Source: Blasia pusilla (lineage: Eukaryota; Marchantiophyta; Marchantiopsida; Blasiales). From it: DNA of 64,000 nucleotides. The stretch spans positions 29,202,001-29,266,000 of the forward strand of contig CM114273.1 of NCBI GenBank assembly GCA_050084515.1. Direction: 5' to 3'. The notes under the pieces were generated by a model that worked only from the letters and a program-made list of their open reading frames with translations, was not told where the DNA came from and made no database searches. Position 1 is the first letter of the stretch; each line of letters opens with the position of its first letter. Shown here one piece after another: positions 48,296 through 60,034 of the stretch. The position numbers and the translations under genes were made by a program.

Positions 48296-50935
48296 TTGTA
48301 TGTCACTTCTAATCCTCATTTTGTATATCAATTTTGTATAGGAGAAAGACTAAGTAGGACTAAGCGTGACTTGTGGGTACATGACGTCTCTGCTCGTAAG
48401 GAGCAAAATCTGAAGCCCCGATGCGAGTTCTTACTTGACGGTATCCCCTCTACTAAGGTTCTAGGCTATGAACCATAGCTAAATGAGTTAAAGGTATGGG
48501 TAATAAGGTACTTGGATTTATCTTGCATTGAGCTTAGTAAGCAAAAGGCCATCAAGATGGCAGTTGTTCAAAATCATATTCTTAAGGTGTACACCAATAT
48601 TAGTGCACCATCATTCTCCCTTGATTATTTGAAAAAGAAAATGTCCCAATTTTTTAAGACAGAGCGGTCAAATTTCAAAAATTATTGGACAACTCATGGG
48701 GTTCATTGTGGATTCCCACCCCACCCTGACACCAATGAAGAGTTATGGGCCCGATTGGTAGATTATTGGCTTTAAGAGGAGGGCAAGACAAAAGCTGAAA
48801 AGATGGTAGGAGCGAGGTTCAAGGTCCAAACCCTAAATTATTATGGACGTGGAGGTCTAGATGGGCTTGATATAAGTTTCCTTTGCATCCTATTGATGTA
48901 TCATGCATAGTTCTAGAGGCCACTTCCTTCCGAATATTTTAATGAAGTTTGAGAATAAGTTTGTGTGTGAAAACTAATAGTGGATGAATGGTTATTGTTG
49001 AGCAGGTTGGGCCCAAAAGTTCCACGGCCACCGGGATAGAAGGAGTGGAGCTTGAACCCAAGTCAAAACTTCATGCTTTCGCCAATCTAAGTTTTCCAGT
49101 AAGACTTGCTCAATTATTTTCTCCACGTAGTTGAGAGCACTCACATATTTAGTTTTCATGTTGTTATTGGTATGTGCTTTTATGCTCTTGGTACTAAATT
49201 TCAGATGTTATTGTGTGGAGAGTATAGAAAGTAGAGTGACAACTCAATTGGAAGAAGTGGGAAAAAAATGGAGTGCGGACTTGGATGTTGTGAAATCCCT
49301 AATGGAGCAACATAATAAGACTCTTGGTGTGCTTATGGAGATGGTATCCAAGCTAGCAAGGTGAGATCCACCATTACCATGTCCGTGTGTTGTTCCATCT
49401 AATGCCACACAATGAATTCCTTTTTCACATGTTTCCCCTCCAATGGGTATGTCGTGTAGATCCCTTTCAATATGGAATTTTAGTATCGCTTCTTCTACTA
49501 GCGGTTTTAAACGTGATGGAGTTATTACTTTTTTTTTCTGCAATTCCTTTTATTTTGGGTCCTTTTAACTTCATTTAGTACCCTTTCACATGGATTTGGG
49601 GACCTCATATGGGGATGGGAACGCATATCCAAATCAACAATCTAGAATGTCAATGGAAGGGAAATATCCTTAAAGAGTGAAAAAGGTATCACTCCTTATA
49701 GCTTCATGTATAAGGAGTTTTTGATTTTGCGTTTTTATGGTTGTTATTCACTTGTACTTTGTGTGAGATCACGATCATTTCCAAATTTAGGACTAAATTT
49801 ATTGGCATCTGGGTTAGTTCTTAGGTTTTTTCTTTCTGTAATTCATCTACCTTTGGGTCCTTTTGACTTCATATGAGTACTATTTCAGATAGATTTGGGA
49901 TCTCATATGGGGATGGCACCATAGATCCAAATAAACAATCTAGAATGTCAATTAAAGGGGAAACTCCATCAAAGAGTTCTCACTACTCATAGCTTGCTAT
50001 AAATGAGTGTTTGATATTGTGTTTTTATGGTTTGGATTCATTATCTTATACTCTTTGTATTCATGAAGATCATTTCCAAATTTAGGACTTAATTTGTTCA
50101 TGTCAATTGGAATATATAACTTGTGGTTTCCTTGAGGAGGAAAAGCTCCACATATATCGGTGATAGAACCACCACAAGGAATGCACGTAAGTATCCTATT
50201 TTGTTTCAAAACCATAGCCTTGATTGTTCATCACTTGTCAACTTACATTAATTTAGATTTGTTGGGATTTAAAGTGGTTGAGCTTTATCTGTTAAGTCAT
50301 GTTATATGGTGTATAGACTATTTATGTGTGGACAGCGAGGAGAAGTCATCTCCAAAGAAATGACGGAAGGCAAAAATACTTTCTAATGTCCCAACAGTGA
50401 ATGAGCGAGGAAGTGAAACACGGTTTTGAGATAAAATAAAACAAACCAAGGTAAACCCTAAATATGTAGGTTCGTTCTTCCACCTTATTTCACATGACTA
50501 ATAATGGTTTTTTGGACAACTACTTGATGGTGTAGGACTTGCGAAATTCTCACATAGTCTCCCAAGATAGGGATGGTCATTCACAAAGGTGCAGTGTAGC
50601 ACAGCTCGAGAGCTGAATCTTGCACCTTCTTTCAAAACATGGATTTTTGTTGACTCACCAGGAATGTTGTTTCTTGTGTGCACTTGCGTTTTGGTAATCG
50701 TGTACATCTCACTAAGCCAAAGTTATGTAGGACGGTGCTTGGCATAGGGGTTATATCAGGATTTGGAGGTAAAGGAAAGCTCCATGGGAGAGACATTCTA
50801 CTAGGCATGGTCCCATTCGAGTTGAGTGAAGTCACTGATCCAACCTATGAATTGTAGATATCCAACCTAGATGATGATCCATCGCAAGAGACTTTTGGGG
50901 ATGCATTAGGTTCCAGCATGATCTGGCCATAAATG
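48296..50935 (+). pseudogene. TNP1-like (Transposase_24-type) gene of the outer CACTA, broken
   Basis: Exon-like pieces occur in order. 48296-48478 encodes RLSRTKRDLWVHDV and CEFLLDGIPSTKVLGYE. 48512-48775 gives SCIELSKQKAIKMAV, LKKKMSQFFKTERSNFKNYW and NEELWARLVDYW. 49131-49364 ends in an amphipathic helix (KSLMEQHNKTLGVLMEMVSK) suited to oligomerisation. About 50710-50935 encodes KPKLCRTVLGIGVISGFGG, HGRDILLGMVPFEL and FGDALGSSMIWP. In-frame stops after TYEL and elsewhere break it. The last piece matches the final exon of the inner CACTA gene. In plant CACTA elements such proteins accompany Tnp2 and bind subterminal repeats. Confidence 0.65.
49530..50110 (+). repeat. Tandem duplication, 298-bp unit
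   Basis: Two copies with a 298-bp period share GGGTCCTTTT, ACTTCAT, CTCATATGGGGATGG, ACAATCTAGAATGTCAAT, TTTTTATGGTT and CATTTCCAAATTTAGGACT. They lie between coding pieces of the outer TNP1-like gene, so they are probably intronic. Confidence 0.8.
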
Positions 50936-51602
50936 CACATGAGAAAGGTTATTCATTAGACCTTTCTATGAACCATATTTGATTCTTCAGATAGAAAGGG
51001 ATTTTCCTATTGTGTCCAACATGTTACTGTTGCTCACTATCCATCAAATTTACAATGACTTTTCAGCTAGATCTTGTTTTATAGATTAGATTGAACAAAA
51101 TTGAAACGAGTATTTTCATGTGACAGGATTTTTTTCAAGTCTCTCTTTTGATCTATTACATTTTTCTTTATTGTTTCTTGTGCTTTTAGTAAGCCTAACA
51201 AACTTCTGTTTTATAGTAAGTTACAGAAGATTGCGAGTGTCGGATTGATTGTTATACAAATCCATGTGGGTTGATTTTGTATTGCATCTATGGCTTGCAT
51301 AACATTCTTCTTCAACAAGATCTTTGTGCCACATATTTCTTACCAATGAATAATGGTTATAACAAGCAAGCATCTCATGAATTTTAGCAACCTATCTATT
51401 ATGTACATGTAGTCGTGATAAAATGACTTTTGGAGTCATTCCTATTAGATTTAATGAGATCTTAATCATTACTAAATAACTAAGACAACAAGTAACCAAG
51501 GAAGGTCTCACTTCCCTACTCATTTTGAAATGACCACACAAGACATAAAAGATCAAATAAAATACCCAACCAATCATCATACAAAGACAATGCTAGTTAT
51601 TC

Positions 51603-52022
51603 AGCAAGCCGCAATAGTCATTTAGTCATTATTGTCATAGTCATTTTTTATCATTAAAGTCATTTATTCACCACTTTCCGAGTCATATTTTATGACACTA
51701 CGTCATGGGAGAGAACAAATGACTAGCAAGGTGACTACCCATAGCAAGCCGCAATAGTCATTTAGTCATTACAACACAAGTCATTTTTCATCATCGAAGT
51801 CATTTACTCACTACTTTATGAGTCATATTTTATGACAGCGAGTCATATGTGAAAAAAAGTGAATAGCAAGGGGACAACCCATAGCAAGCCACAATAGTCA
51901 TTTAATCATTATTGCGCAAGTCATTGTTTAGCATTGAAGTCATTTACACACTACTTCCCTAGTCATATTGTATGATAATGAGTCATGTGAGTGAACAAAT
52001 GATTAGCAATGTGACTACCCAT
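51603..52022 (+). repeat. Subterminal array, 3 x 140 bp, right end of outer CACTA
   Basis: Units start AGCAAGCC at 51603, 51743 and 51883. Each holds several ATGACT/AGTCAT words (AATAGTCATTTA, GAAGTCATTTA, AGTCATATT) and ends GTGACTACCC or GGGACAACCC. Dense short inverted words close to a CACTA end are the usual docking sites of the element's DNA-binding protein. Confidence 0.88.
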
Positions 52023-52417
52023 ATACGCTCTTTCACTACAAGTCATATGCGAATGGCTACTATAGTCATTACATGATCAATGGCATAATGACTATGCCGT
52101 GTTTTTTGTCTTTTAATCCACATCATAAGCTGATGTGTCATGTTTTATTCCATCTCATCCGTTGACACATCATCCACATGATGTGGCAATCAATTCAACA
52201 AGCATCTTTGAGATGTGGTAGTTATTACTATATGACTCAATCATTGAGTCATTCACATTCCACGTCAGCAAACCGATCTAGTCATTCTAGTTGTTTAGAA
52301 TATATGACTTGGCTTTTATGACTTTGCTAGTCACAAGTCATAATAAGTCATGGATTATGACAAATGACTCATTTAAGTCATAAATCCTAGTCATAAAACC
52401 ATAATTTTCTTCTACTG
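52023..52417 (+). mobile_element. Right terminal region of the outer CACTA
   Basis: It continues the AGTCAT/ATGACT words and finishes TTTTCTTCTACTG, reverse complement CAGTAGAAGAAAA. One base differs from the CACTA start (CAGTA), which may reduce its use as an end. The triplet TAT follows. Confidence 0.75.
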
Positions 52418-52439
52418 TATAATGGGAAAACAAGTCTAG

Positions 52440-55340
52440 TTACAAGATTGTAGACGAAAACTATGTTAAGTGGGAAGAGATGGATATATGAGCCACGCAA
52501 GCATGTGTTGTTTCTTAGATGTGGTAGCCACCATCGACTCAGATGATTTCATCAAAGATTTTGACACACAGTGTGACTTTTATGCGGTTCAACCCTTTCA
52601 TGGCATGGAAGCGTTTGTTCTAGCACTTGGGAGGACCTCCAATGGATGATTATCGTGAGTTTCAATCTTTACACAATATAGAGATTGGTACTTTGAAGAC
52701 ATATTGGGATTTAGGGTATGTGTTTACTAGTGGTCACAAGGTGTTTGATGGATAATGAGGGAGGTTAGACCTACACCATTAGCGTAGAGACTAGAGGTTG
52801 ATGATGGGAGTAATGGCAAGGAGGTGGCAAAGACCTTTAGTGGTAGAGGACCACCTAGTTTTAGTCATATAATGGAGTTCTTCCTTTAGTTGGGGAGAAG
52901 CTTGAAGGCATGTGGACGGACAAGTTGAAGAGTCTACAAGATTGTTAGCAAATATTTGGTGAGAGTTTGAGGGAGGCATTCACACGCATGTGATGATTGA
53001 TCATTGCCGTACATGGAGTAACTAAAGCATGACTAGTTCAATATTGGAATGGAGTTTTGGATCAAGAGTTGTAGAGAAGATTTTGGGATACAATGTTGCT
53101 TCATATGGCGAAGCCCATATTGAAGGAGATCTTGAAGTTGTCTGAGTGGATTGAGCTCAACATGAATAAGGACCAGATTGTGATTATGGGATTTCCCTAA
53201 AATTTGGTGGTTCAATGAGTGCCAAGAGCCTCAAATATGCCCTAGTGAGCATTAGTGCCACGAGAGCGGGTTGGTGTGCCTAGAAAGCATGACGGTTATT
53301 GTAAGCTCATGAGGCAGCGACGTGTATCGACATAGGTTCGCCAACAAGGAGCGGGGTTGGCTTGTTGGACACATATTGAATCATGTAGGCAAGGGGATTG
53401 TCCACAACATGGTAAAAGGTTGAGGGTGCCTCTAATTGCTCAAAATCCACCTAGGTTGGCCCCCATCATAATTGTAGTGTGACCACTATCATCAATATGG
53501 TCACACTAGATACAATTTTTTGATCTTTGCCAAAAGTTGCATTTTGAGGTAGGCCGAGGGCTTGGGGCGAGAGAGTTGGTGGAGGTCAAGATATTGACAA
53601 TCGTGGTGCTAGAGTTCGACTACCAGTTAAAGGAGATGGAAGACGTGCACCGAATACAATGCTCCTCACTTGGCTTGATCAGTTGGAGTAGAGGATTGTT
53701 GCCATAACGATGACACAACCAATGATGGACATGGATCCGAGAGAAGCTACTTTAGCTCCAACCTCTTCGTCATATCGGAACATGGGAGAGGATTATGTGG
53801 GTTTGAGATTTATGTGTAGTAAGGCTCATGTAGAAGTTGTTGCAGTGATGACCCTGGGTGCTATGAGAGTGATCAAGCCATAGAGAGATGGGGTTGAGAT
53901 AGATCCACATGAGAGGACCGATGCGCAATAGGCCAGAGTTCCACAATCTTTTAACATGTTAGAGGCACTTCATACACTATTGATGGTGCCTAGAGGACTA
54001 GTGATGCCCACAAGTAGAATGGGTACGTCGACATCACGAGGAGTTGGAGAGGTGATTCCTATGGTGGCTTGGGTGGAATCCGTGTGAAGCCTCTTTATTG
54101 GAAAAGACCACTATGATGTTCTAAGTTCCATTTTTTTCCACAATGGACTTGGCAACAGAGGGAGTTGGACTAGCGGAGGTATTTTGGTTTGCCACCATAA
54201 TATGTGAGTATGGAGAGATGATCGCCTCTCGTTCGAAGATGTTTGGTGAGGAGGTGGTGGATGTGCCCTTAGAGTAGATGCTTGAGATATCCCCCACTCA
54301 ATCATTGCAGGCTATAGCGAAAAAGTTGGTGGATATGCTAGCTAGACGAGCGATAGTGCGAGCCATGGTGCCACCGGATGTAGTGTTATTGGAAAATTGG
54401 TCTAGAGTATTTTGCTTGGTTAGTCCCACATGATTGTGTATCACCCGCAACACGTCCTACTTGATTTGGGAGAGTGACACTTTATATTAGGGCATGCGAC
54501 GTATTTAGCGTTAGGGTTACGAAAAGATGACCTTCCCTTTCAGATATAGACCTCTATTGTGGGTGTGCGACCCACGTAGTAAATGATTTGACTCCAACTA
54601 GAGCATGCGTTAGATGGTGCAATGGTCAGCACTTGTGCAATTACAATTTTGATATAGTCAAATGATGTGTTGGTAGGGAGTATGGTGTTGGTACCCCTTA
54701 GTTTTATCTTTGATGCGTGGGAGGAGACTTTTGCTTATCGGCCAAGATGGTGATTAGGTGATGCAGGATTTAGCCATTAACATGTGTGGTTTGTAGGCGT
54801 AGTGGTGCGAGATGCGAGAACGGGAAGAGCGAGCAAGGCAAAGTCTTGAAAAGGCTCAAATGAGGTACGTTAAGCATGCTTACAAGAGTCGGCGCCAAGT
54901 ATGATTCCAAGTTGGAGAGCAAGTGTGGTTGAGTGTGAAGAATCTCACTCTGCCGGAAGACTTGTCTGCGAAGCTGTCTGCCAAGTATGTTGGACCGTAT
55001 GTGATAGTGGCAAACCCGTTTGAGGATGTGTATACATTGGGGTTGCCGGACGAGTTCAAGATTCACCCGACCTTTCATGTGTCATTGTATCTTCAAGATA
55101 ATGGGCGTTTTAAGCGGACACAAGTGTTGAGACCGCATCCGGTAATCATGAATGAAGATCGGGAGTTCGAGGTGGAGACCATCTTGCGTTTGAGGCATCG
55201 GGCCAACAAGTACGAGTACTTGGTTAAATGAAAAGGCTACCATGTGGAGGAGGCAACTAGGATTGCGAAGGCATATTTGGAACACGCACAAGAGTTGTTG
55301 CGAGACTTCAATAGGACGCAAGGGAAGCACATACGTTAGT
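52440..55340 (+). pseudogene. Ty3/gypsy chromovirus gag-pol remnant with chromodomain
   Basis: The 5' part is badly decayed. A knuckle-like Cys segment (ACWTHIESC, then GDCPQ) near 53370 suggests the end of Gag. Reverse transcriptase and RNase H are not recognisable. From 54800 the end of integrase is clear: QSLEKAQMRYVKHAYKSRRQ, FQVGEQVWLSVKNL, KLSAKYVGPYVI and HPTFHVSLYL. A C-terminal chromodomain follows (VETILRLRHRANKYEYLVK, stop, KGYHVEEAT). The stop at 54902-54904 sits in a likely CGA codon, and that at 55229-55231 replaces the conserved Trp of the KWKGY core; both are C-to-T type changes. The chromodomain marks the chromovirus branch. No 5' LTR is present. Confidence 0.72.
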
Positions 55341-56029
55341 ACGCGGAGAAGCTAGAGACATGACTTGTGACCATCGGAATCTTGGGCCGAAGGCCGTTGT
55401 AACTAGAACAGGCTAGTGTTGCAGTAAAGGAATGCATGGATTTGGAGATTTGATGCTAGTGTTTCGTTGCAATTTATATGTGGTGGTGCATGGCTATGAG
55501 TTGTTCATCATATGCTTAGGATGTAAGTCAAGAGGAGAGACAAGGAGTATTTGAGGTGAGAGCCCGTATGTGGATAAGCACCTAGAACAGGACCTTGTGT
55601 TGAATTACACTCGGGCTCACTCTAGCGTCGGTGGGGCAGATGAATCTGTCTTGGGGCTTGGGATGATCTTACTTGTGGCTACATAAGTAAACTTAGTGAA
55701 GCGCCTAAGTCGAATACGAGAGCGACCCAATAATAGTATGATTTGTGGACCAGGTAAACAAGTGTGATGTTTACAAGAGTGAGTCAGAAGAGTCTAAGGT
55801 TGCACCCTTACTTTGCTTATTTGATAGGTTAGTTCTTATGAACAAGTCCAAGCTTATCAAAGAGGAGATGCTAATAAATCTAAGTGGTGCAAAGCGACAA
55901 CTTGTGACTAAGAGGAATTGCGGGTTAGCCATCATAACGCAATTCTATGTCAAGGGATAGGCTGCCTAGAAGACTTGGCATAAAAAAGGTTTGCGTTGAT
56001 GAGGGCATCAACCTCTAAAGAGGAGTGAG
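55341..56029 (+). other. Chromovirus 3' internal region with polypurine tract
   Basis: Non-coding sequence between the pol end and the 3' LTR. AAAGAGGAGTGAG at 56017-56029 is a purine tract directly abutting the LTR start, as needed to prime plus-strand synthesis, and it fixes the orientation as plus. The small frame at 55745-55960 has no recognisable content. Confidence 0.6.
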
Positions 56030-57022
56030 TGTCGCGACCCTCGTGACCAAACGAGCGCCAAAGCGGAACATCGGAACACTAGCGGGCTCACGTTATGATA
56101 GTTTGCGCGTTGGAGTGGTCTCGGAGAAGAGAAGAGATGCAAGCAAGGCTTCACGTTTCATAGGTTGTGGTCACGACTGAGAAACCTGGACCAAAGGCGG
56201 ATCAAGACTTGAGTAGAGTCAAGTCTAGGAAGTGGGTCGCCAAAGGAAGGAATCCGGATTTGGGACGCCACTAGCGTTTGAGAGTTTCCAATTATATGTA
56301 TGGCCATAACTTTTAGCACCAAGATGCGTTTGGGACGAATAAGGGTGCGTTGGGAAGCTTATGGAAATTCGGTTCAGACGCACTAAAGATCTTTGTAACG
56401 CATAAGTAGCGGCTGAAAAACGACCCGAAAATGATTGTAAGTAGAGTCGGGTTGAGTGCCACAATGAAGGGCCCGACCATTCTTTTCTAAAGGGGAGGGG
56501 TTATTGGAGAACCCCATAAGTACTAGTAAGGGGGAAGGTCTCCAAGCATGCTTGGGACTCGAACCCCACTTTGGGCGCCGCGGGGCGGCTCAAGGGCATG
56601 GAACGGATCCGGAGTTTGGAGTTGGGCTCGAAAACCTGAACCAAGTCTATTGAGGTGATTTTAGAGATCTCTCTTGGATCCAACCCATGACTCAATTACT
56701 TGGGTCCCAGTTAGGAACTCGCACGAGGTTCGCTGAACAGTTGGAACCGCTAGGCGCGCATGTGTCGTTTTAGGTTCCTGGACTAACCAGAAAGTCTGTT
56801 CCAAATCTTGAAGGACTTGCCATGTTGGGAACCTAGGAAGTGAGGAAGGTTGAGCTTGATGAGACGCCGAGTAGAAGACTCAGTGGGTTGGAAGGCCGTT
56901 TGACCCAAATCCAGACTAATATGAGTGCGTTTGGGTGTAGGTCGGCGATGAGAGCGTGTCCTACTGAACGTACGCTTCCGCAATACTAGAGATTGACGTT
57001 CAAGGAGAGTTGGCGCACGACA
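56030..57022 (+). mobile_element. 3' LTR of the chromovirus, 993 bp
   Basis: It begins TGTCGCGACCCTCG and ends GCGCACGACA, so it has TG...CA ends with TGTCG/CGACA symmetry. It matches the solo LTR at 26971-27994 and the decayed LTR at 5807-6836. The purine tract before it and the integrase end upstream identify it as a 3' LTR. The next five bases are CTCTT; the matching duplication at a 5' LTR cannot be checked because that end is missing. Minus-strand frames in it are not genes. Confidence 0.88.
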
Positions 57023-57732
57023 CTCTTGCTGGTATGTGGTAGGAACTAGGATGCCAGTGTATGGATTCCCTCATAGCAGAGGATGGATGTGGCTTGATAT
57101 GCTACGAGAGTGGAGTTAGTTGTGTGAGATGTTTTACTTCGATTTTGTTGCGTAGTCTCGGTGTATATGAGTGAGTAAATTTTGTTTGTGAGTAGATCTA
57201 CCTATAGGTTGGGAAGATTGGTGTTGTGTGGTACGGATGTGATCAGAAATGTGGATTGTGTAACGATAGGTATACGCATGAAAACATCTACATGTTTTGT
57301 TCAAGCATAAAATACAAGATTATTAGAAAGATCAATATTATTGACATATGTTATAATAGGTTTTGAGTTGTTAACACCAATCCCAATATATAATTGTTGA
57401 ACCTTTATCGCCTCAATGGTGTATTGGTTGCTTATTTGTACTTAGCCTCTGTTGAAGACCAAGAAATTATAGGTTGTATATTTAAAGCCCAACTTATAAC
57501 TACATTTCCCAAGGTGAAGGAATTCCCGAATGCATAGTGTCTATCATGCATACTTCCTAGTCAATAAATATTTGTAATCCTTGCAATTGTAGATTAGGAT
57601 AAGTTTTAAATTGAATTCCAAACTGAACAAAGAGCTTCACATACTACATAATCCTCTTCATAGCATTAAGATGAGGTTTATAAGGTGCTTGAATAAATAA
57701 ATGTACTAAGCCAATAGTGTAGCTCACATATA
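57023..57732. other. Unassigned DNA beyond the LTR
   Basis: 57065-57290 resembles 7600-7830 in the same orientation (a dispersed repeat of unknown class). The rest is AT-rich with no recognisable gene. Confidence 0.4.
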
Positions 57733-57929
57733 TCTATATTATTATCAGAGAGTGTTGCCTCAATTTGCAAACTCCTCTCATCTTGAAACTTGGCATTTTC
57801 AGCCAATGGGATCTTTTGCCTTTTGAACTGATACGATAGCTTGGATTCAATTTAACATGGCATTTGAGAATCCCAGGAGTCAAATATGGGAGGTAATATT
57901 AATTCGTGCATCGCACACACTTATACTAG
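57733..57929 (+). mobile_element. Complete miniature Helitron, 197 bp
   Basis: It starts TCTATATTATTATCAGAG with host A before it and ends with a short hairpin GTGC-ATC-GCAC (57906-57916), a spacer and CTAG at 57926-57929, followed by host T. The 5' end closely matches the 169-bp element at 31745-31913, and the hairpin loop matches that of the Helitron at 37775. It is non-coding and the stem is shortened, so it is older or partly decayed. Confidence 0.7.
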
Positions 57930-59640
57930 TATGGCTTGATTTATGAGTGGTGCAAGATTTGTTGTTTTTCAAAATGATGAGAATATTTTATAAGTGGCTA
58001 TTATGAATGTTTAGCCTAAAACATCCAATAAGCAATTTTTATATTCCATTTCCTTCCCTCGGTCAAAAATATCTCATTGCAAATAACCAACCACAACTTG
58101 TCATCACCACATTTTCATTTCCATTCCATTCTTCACCATGAATTTCCTTATGATTTATCTGTAATAAAGATTTCTTTACACTTTTTTATCCTAAAGTATA
58201 ATACAAGTTGGAGTGGAAAAATTAGGACAAAATAAAATTACATCTATAAATTAAAATAAGAAATTTTTTTCATATGGGATGATCATACCAAAATTCTATG
58301 TTTTTATGAAAAAGTGCTCTTATCATTTCTGAACACTTTTCTTTTTTACATTTGACATTTTCAATCAATCCGATGATGATATGTGTTTTGAAACAATTCC
58401 ACTCAATTTAGAAAGTCACTTTTATTAACGGGTTAATTTCAGTGGGATACTAATGATTTTGAATAGTTTAAATTACTCATCCTTGATCACACTATCCTAT
58501 ACATCCATTAACAAAAACAAGTGAAAATAAAACAAAGTCCTCCAATTGAGGCTACACACAATAAGATCAAAGTTACATGATCGTAATCTTCGACCGGTGA
58601 AGATTACTAACTAACTACATCTTAAGAGGGTACACACTGACGCAATGTTTTGGATGAACATCCCGTCAGTGTATAATAGAGTGTATAAAAGAGTGTATCA
58701 GAAAGGTAGTGTAGGCTCAGACGTACGAAACCATAATTCTTTGTATGGCGTAATGCCGTGCGTGGGTGCGGTGCACCGTCGGAGGTGGACGCTCACCTCC
58801 TACGACCGGACGTCCAAGACATATGTGTGTGTATTTAAGTCACATGCCCTCCAAGTTACGAAACCTATCAAGATTGAAGTCCCTCATACATAAAAAGAAG
58901 CCGTCCCTACTTTATGGTCAAGAACTTTAAGGACGTAAAAAAATATTCGTAATCCAAATGAGACGCCCCAATATCCCGTCCCTTTGAAGCTCTTTTGATA
59001 TTTTTCCCGTCTTCATGCCTCCATCTCGTGACGGGAAAACAACTAATTCTCTTTCCCGAGGAAACTAACACCAGTTGGGGGTGGGGGGGCCCCCCACCCC
59101 CAACCCCTCCTCATCGTCCAATCCGAAGGAGTGAGGACGTCCAATCCTAAAGCTAACGTCCTGCGCCATAAGGACGCCCCACACCCGGGATCCCGGTCTC
59201 CCGGAGTGAGCGTCTTGACTTTGGGTCGAAGGAAAGGACCTTGAGTGGAGCTCACGTTCCAGGCTAGGCTTCGGCCTAGTTAAGCGTAATAATCAAATTA
59301 GAATAAAATGAAACTAAGTAATATAATTCAATAATTCAACAATAATTATTCAATATTCATGCGACAGGTCGCACGACTCCGAGAGTCATACCATCCGCGT
59401 ATTTTTTGGTTTCCCTGCCCGAGACTGGTATCGAACCACGCCGGCCGTGCGCCGCGAGCTCTGAGCCCGCGACGACCCACAAGTGCCGTTCCGGATGTCG
59501 ACGGGCTTCGGATTTTCGCAGACGCTCCTGTTGCCCACCGGCTGCTCCCTGTCGAGCGGGCTGACGAAAACTACCCGTGGGAATCGAGGCGATACACCTT
59601 TTCCTTAGTCGTCCTCGTCTTCTCCGCGAGTGGAAGGCGA
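57930..59640. other. Intergenic DNA upstream of alpha-SNAP, with GC-rich palindromes
   Basis: AT-rich to 58600, then GC-rich. The palindrome TTGGGGGTGGGGGG-G-CCCCCCACCCCCAA occupies 59075-59103. A perfect hairpin CTAGGC-TTCG-GCCTAG lies at 59264-59279. From 59360 to 59640 the sequence is rich in CG dinucleotides, as in a promoter-proximal unmethylated region. No recognised gene; the frames at 58645-58893 and 59359-59652 have no conserved content. Confidence 0.5.
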
Positions 59641-60034
59641 GACGAGAAATAGCAAGTGTCCTCTCACAAGAGAGGAGAGGAGTAGGAGGAGAAGGAGCTC
59701 GGTTCTATAGAAGAAGATAGACTCTGACAGGGCGATTCGCGCGTGGAAAGAGGACGGTCTTACGAGATTTTACTTGTGGTTCCGGATTTGTGTTGTGGAC
59801 TTGGCATTTGGAATTTGAGCCGTTGAGGAAGAGTTTGCATACAATCGAAGGCCGGGAATGTACGTACGGATTGGTTGATGGCCTCGAATTTGAGGGAGGA
59901 CTGAAAGAGCGGAATCAGGAGTGCGTGAAGAAGGAAAGCTTTGCATCGCTTTGGGTTGGTCGGATCGAGTCGAGAGCAGAGTGTGGAAAAGGAGTGACGG
60001 ACAGGGCGGTGTCTTTGAGACAGAGCAGAAGGAA
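59641..60034 (+). promoter_or_regulatory. Probable promoter and 5' leader of the alpha-SNAP gene
   Basis: About 400 bases precede the alpha-SNAP start codon. They are GA-rich in parts (GAGAGGAGAGGAGTAGGAGG at 59671) and have no clear TATA box at a usual distance. Several out-of-frame ATGs occur upstream, including long frames starting at 59790 and 59921, so the leader may be shortened by splicing or the main start may be reached by leaky scanning. The transcription start cannot be fixed from sequence alone. Confidence 0.4.

Noticed and set aside
51603-52022. Regular array considered as CRISPR-like or satellite DNA
   Set aside because: Units of 140 bp have no repeat-spacer alternation, lie at a CACTA end and are full of its subterminal words.
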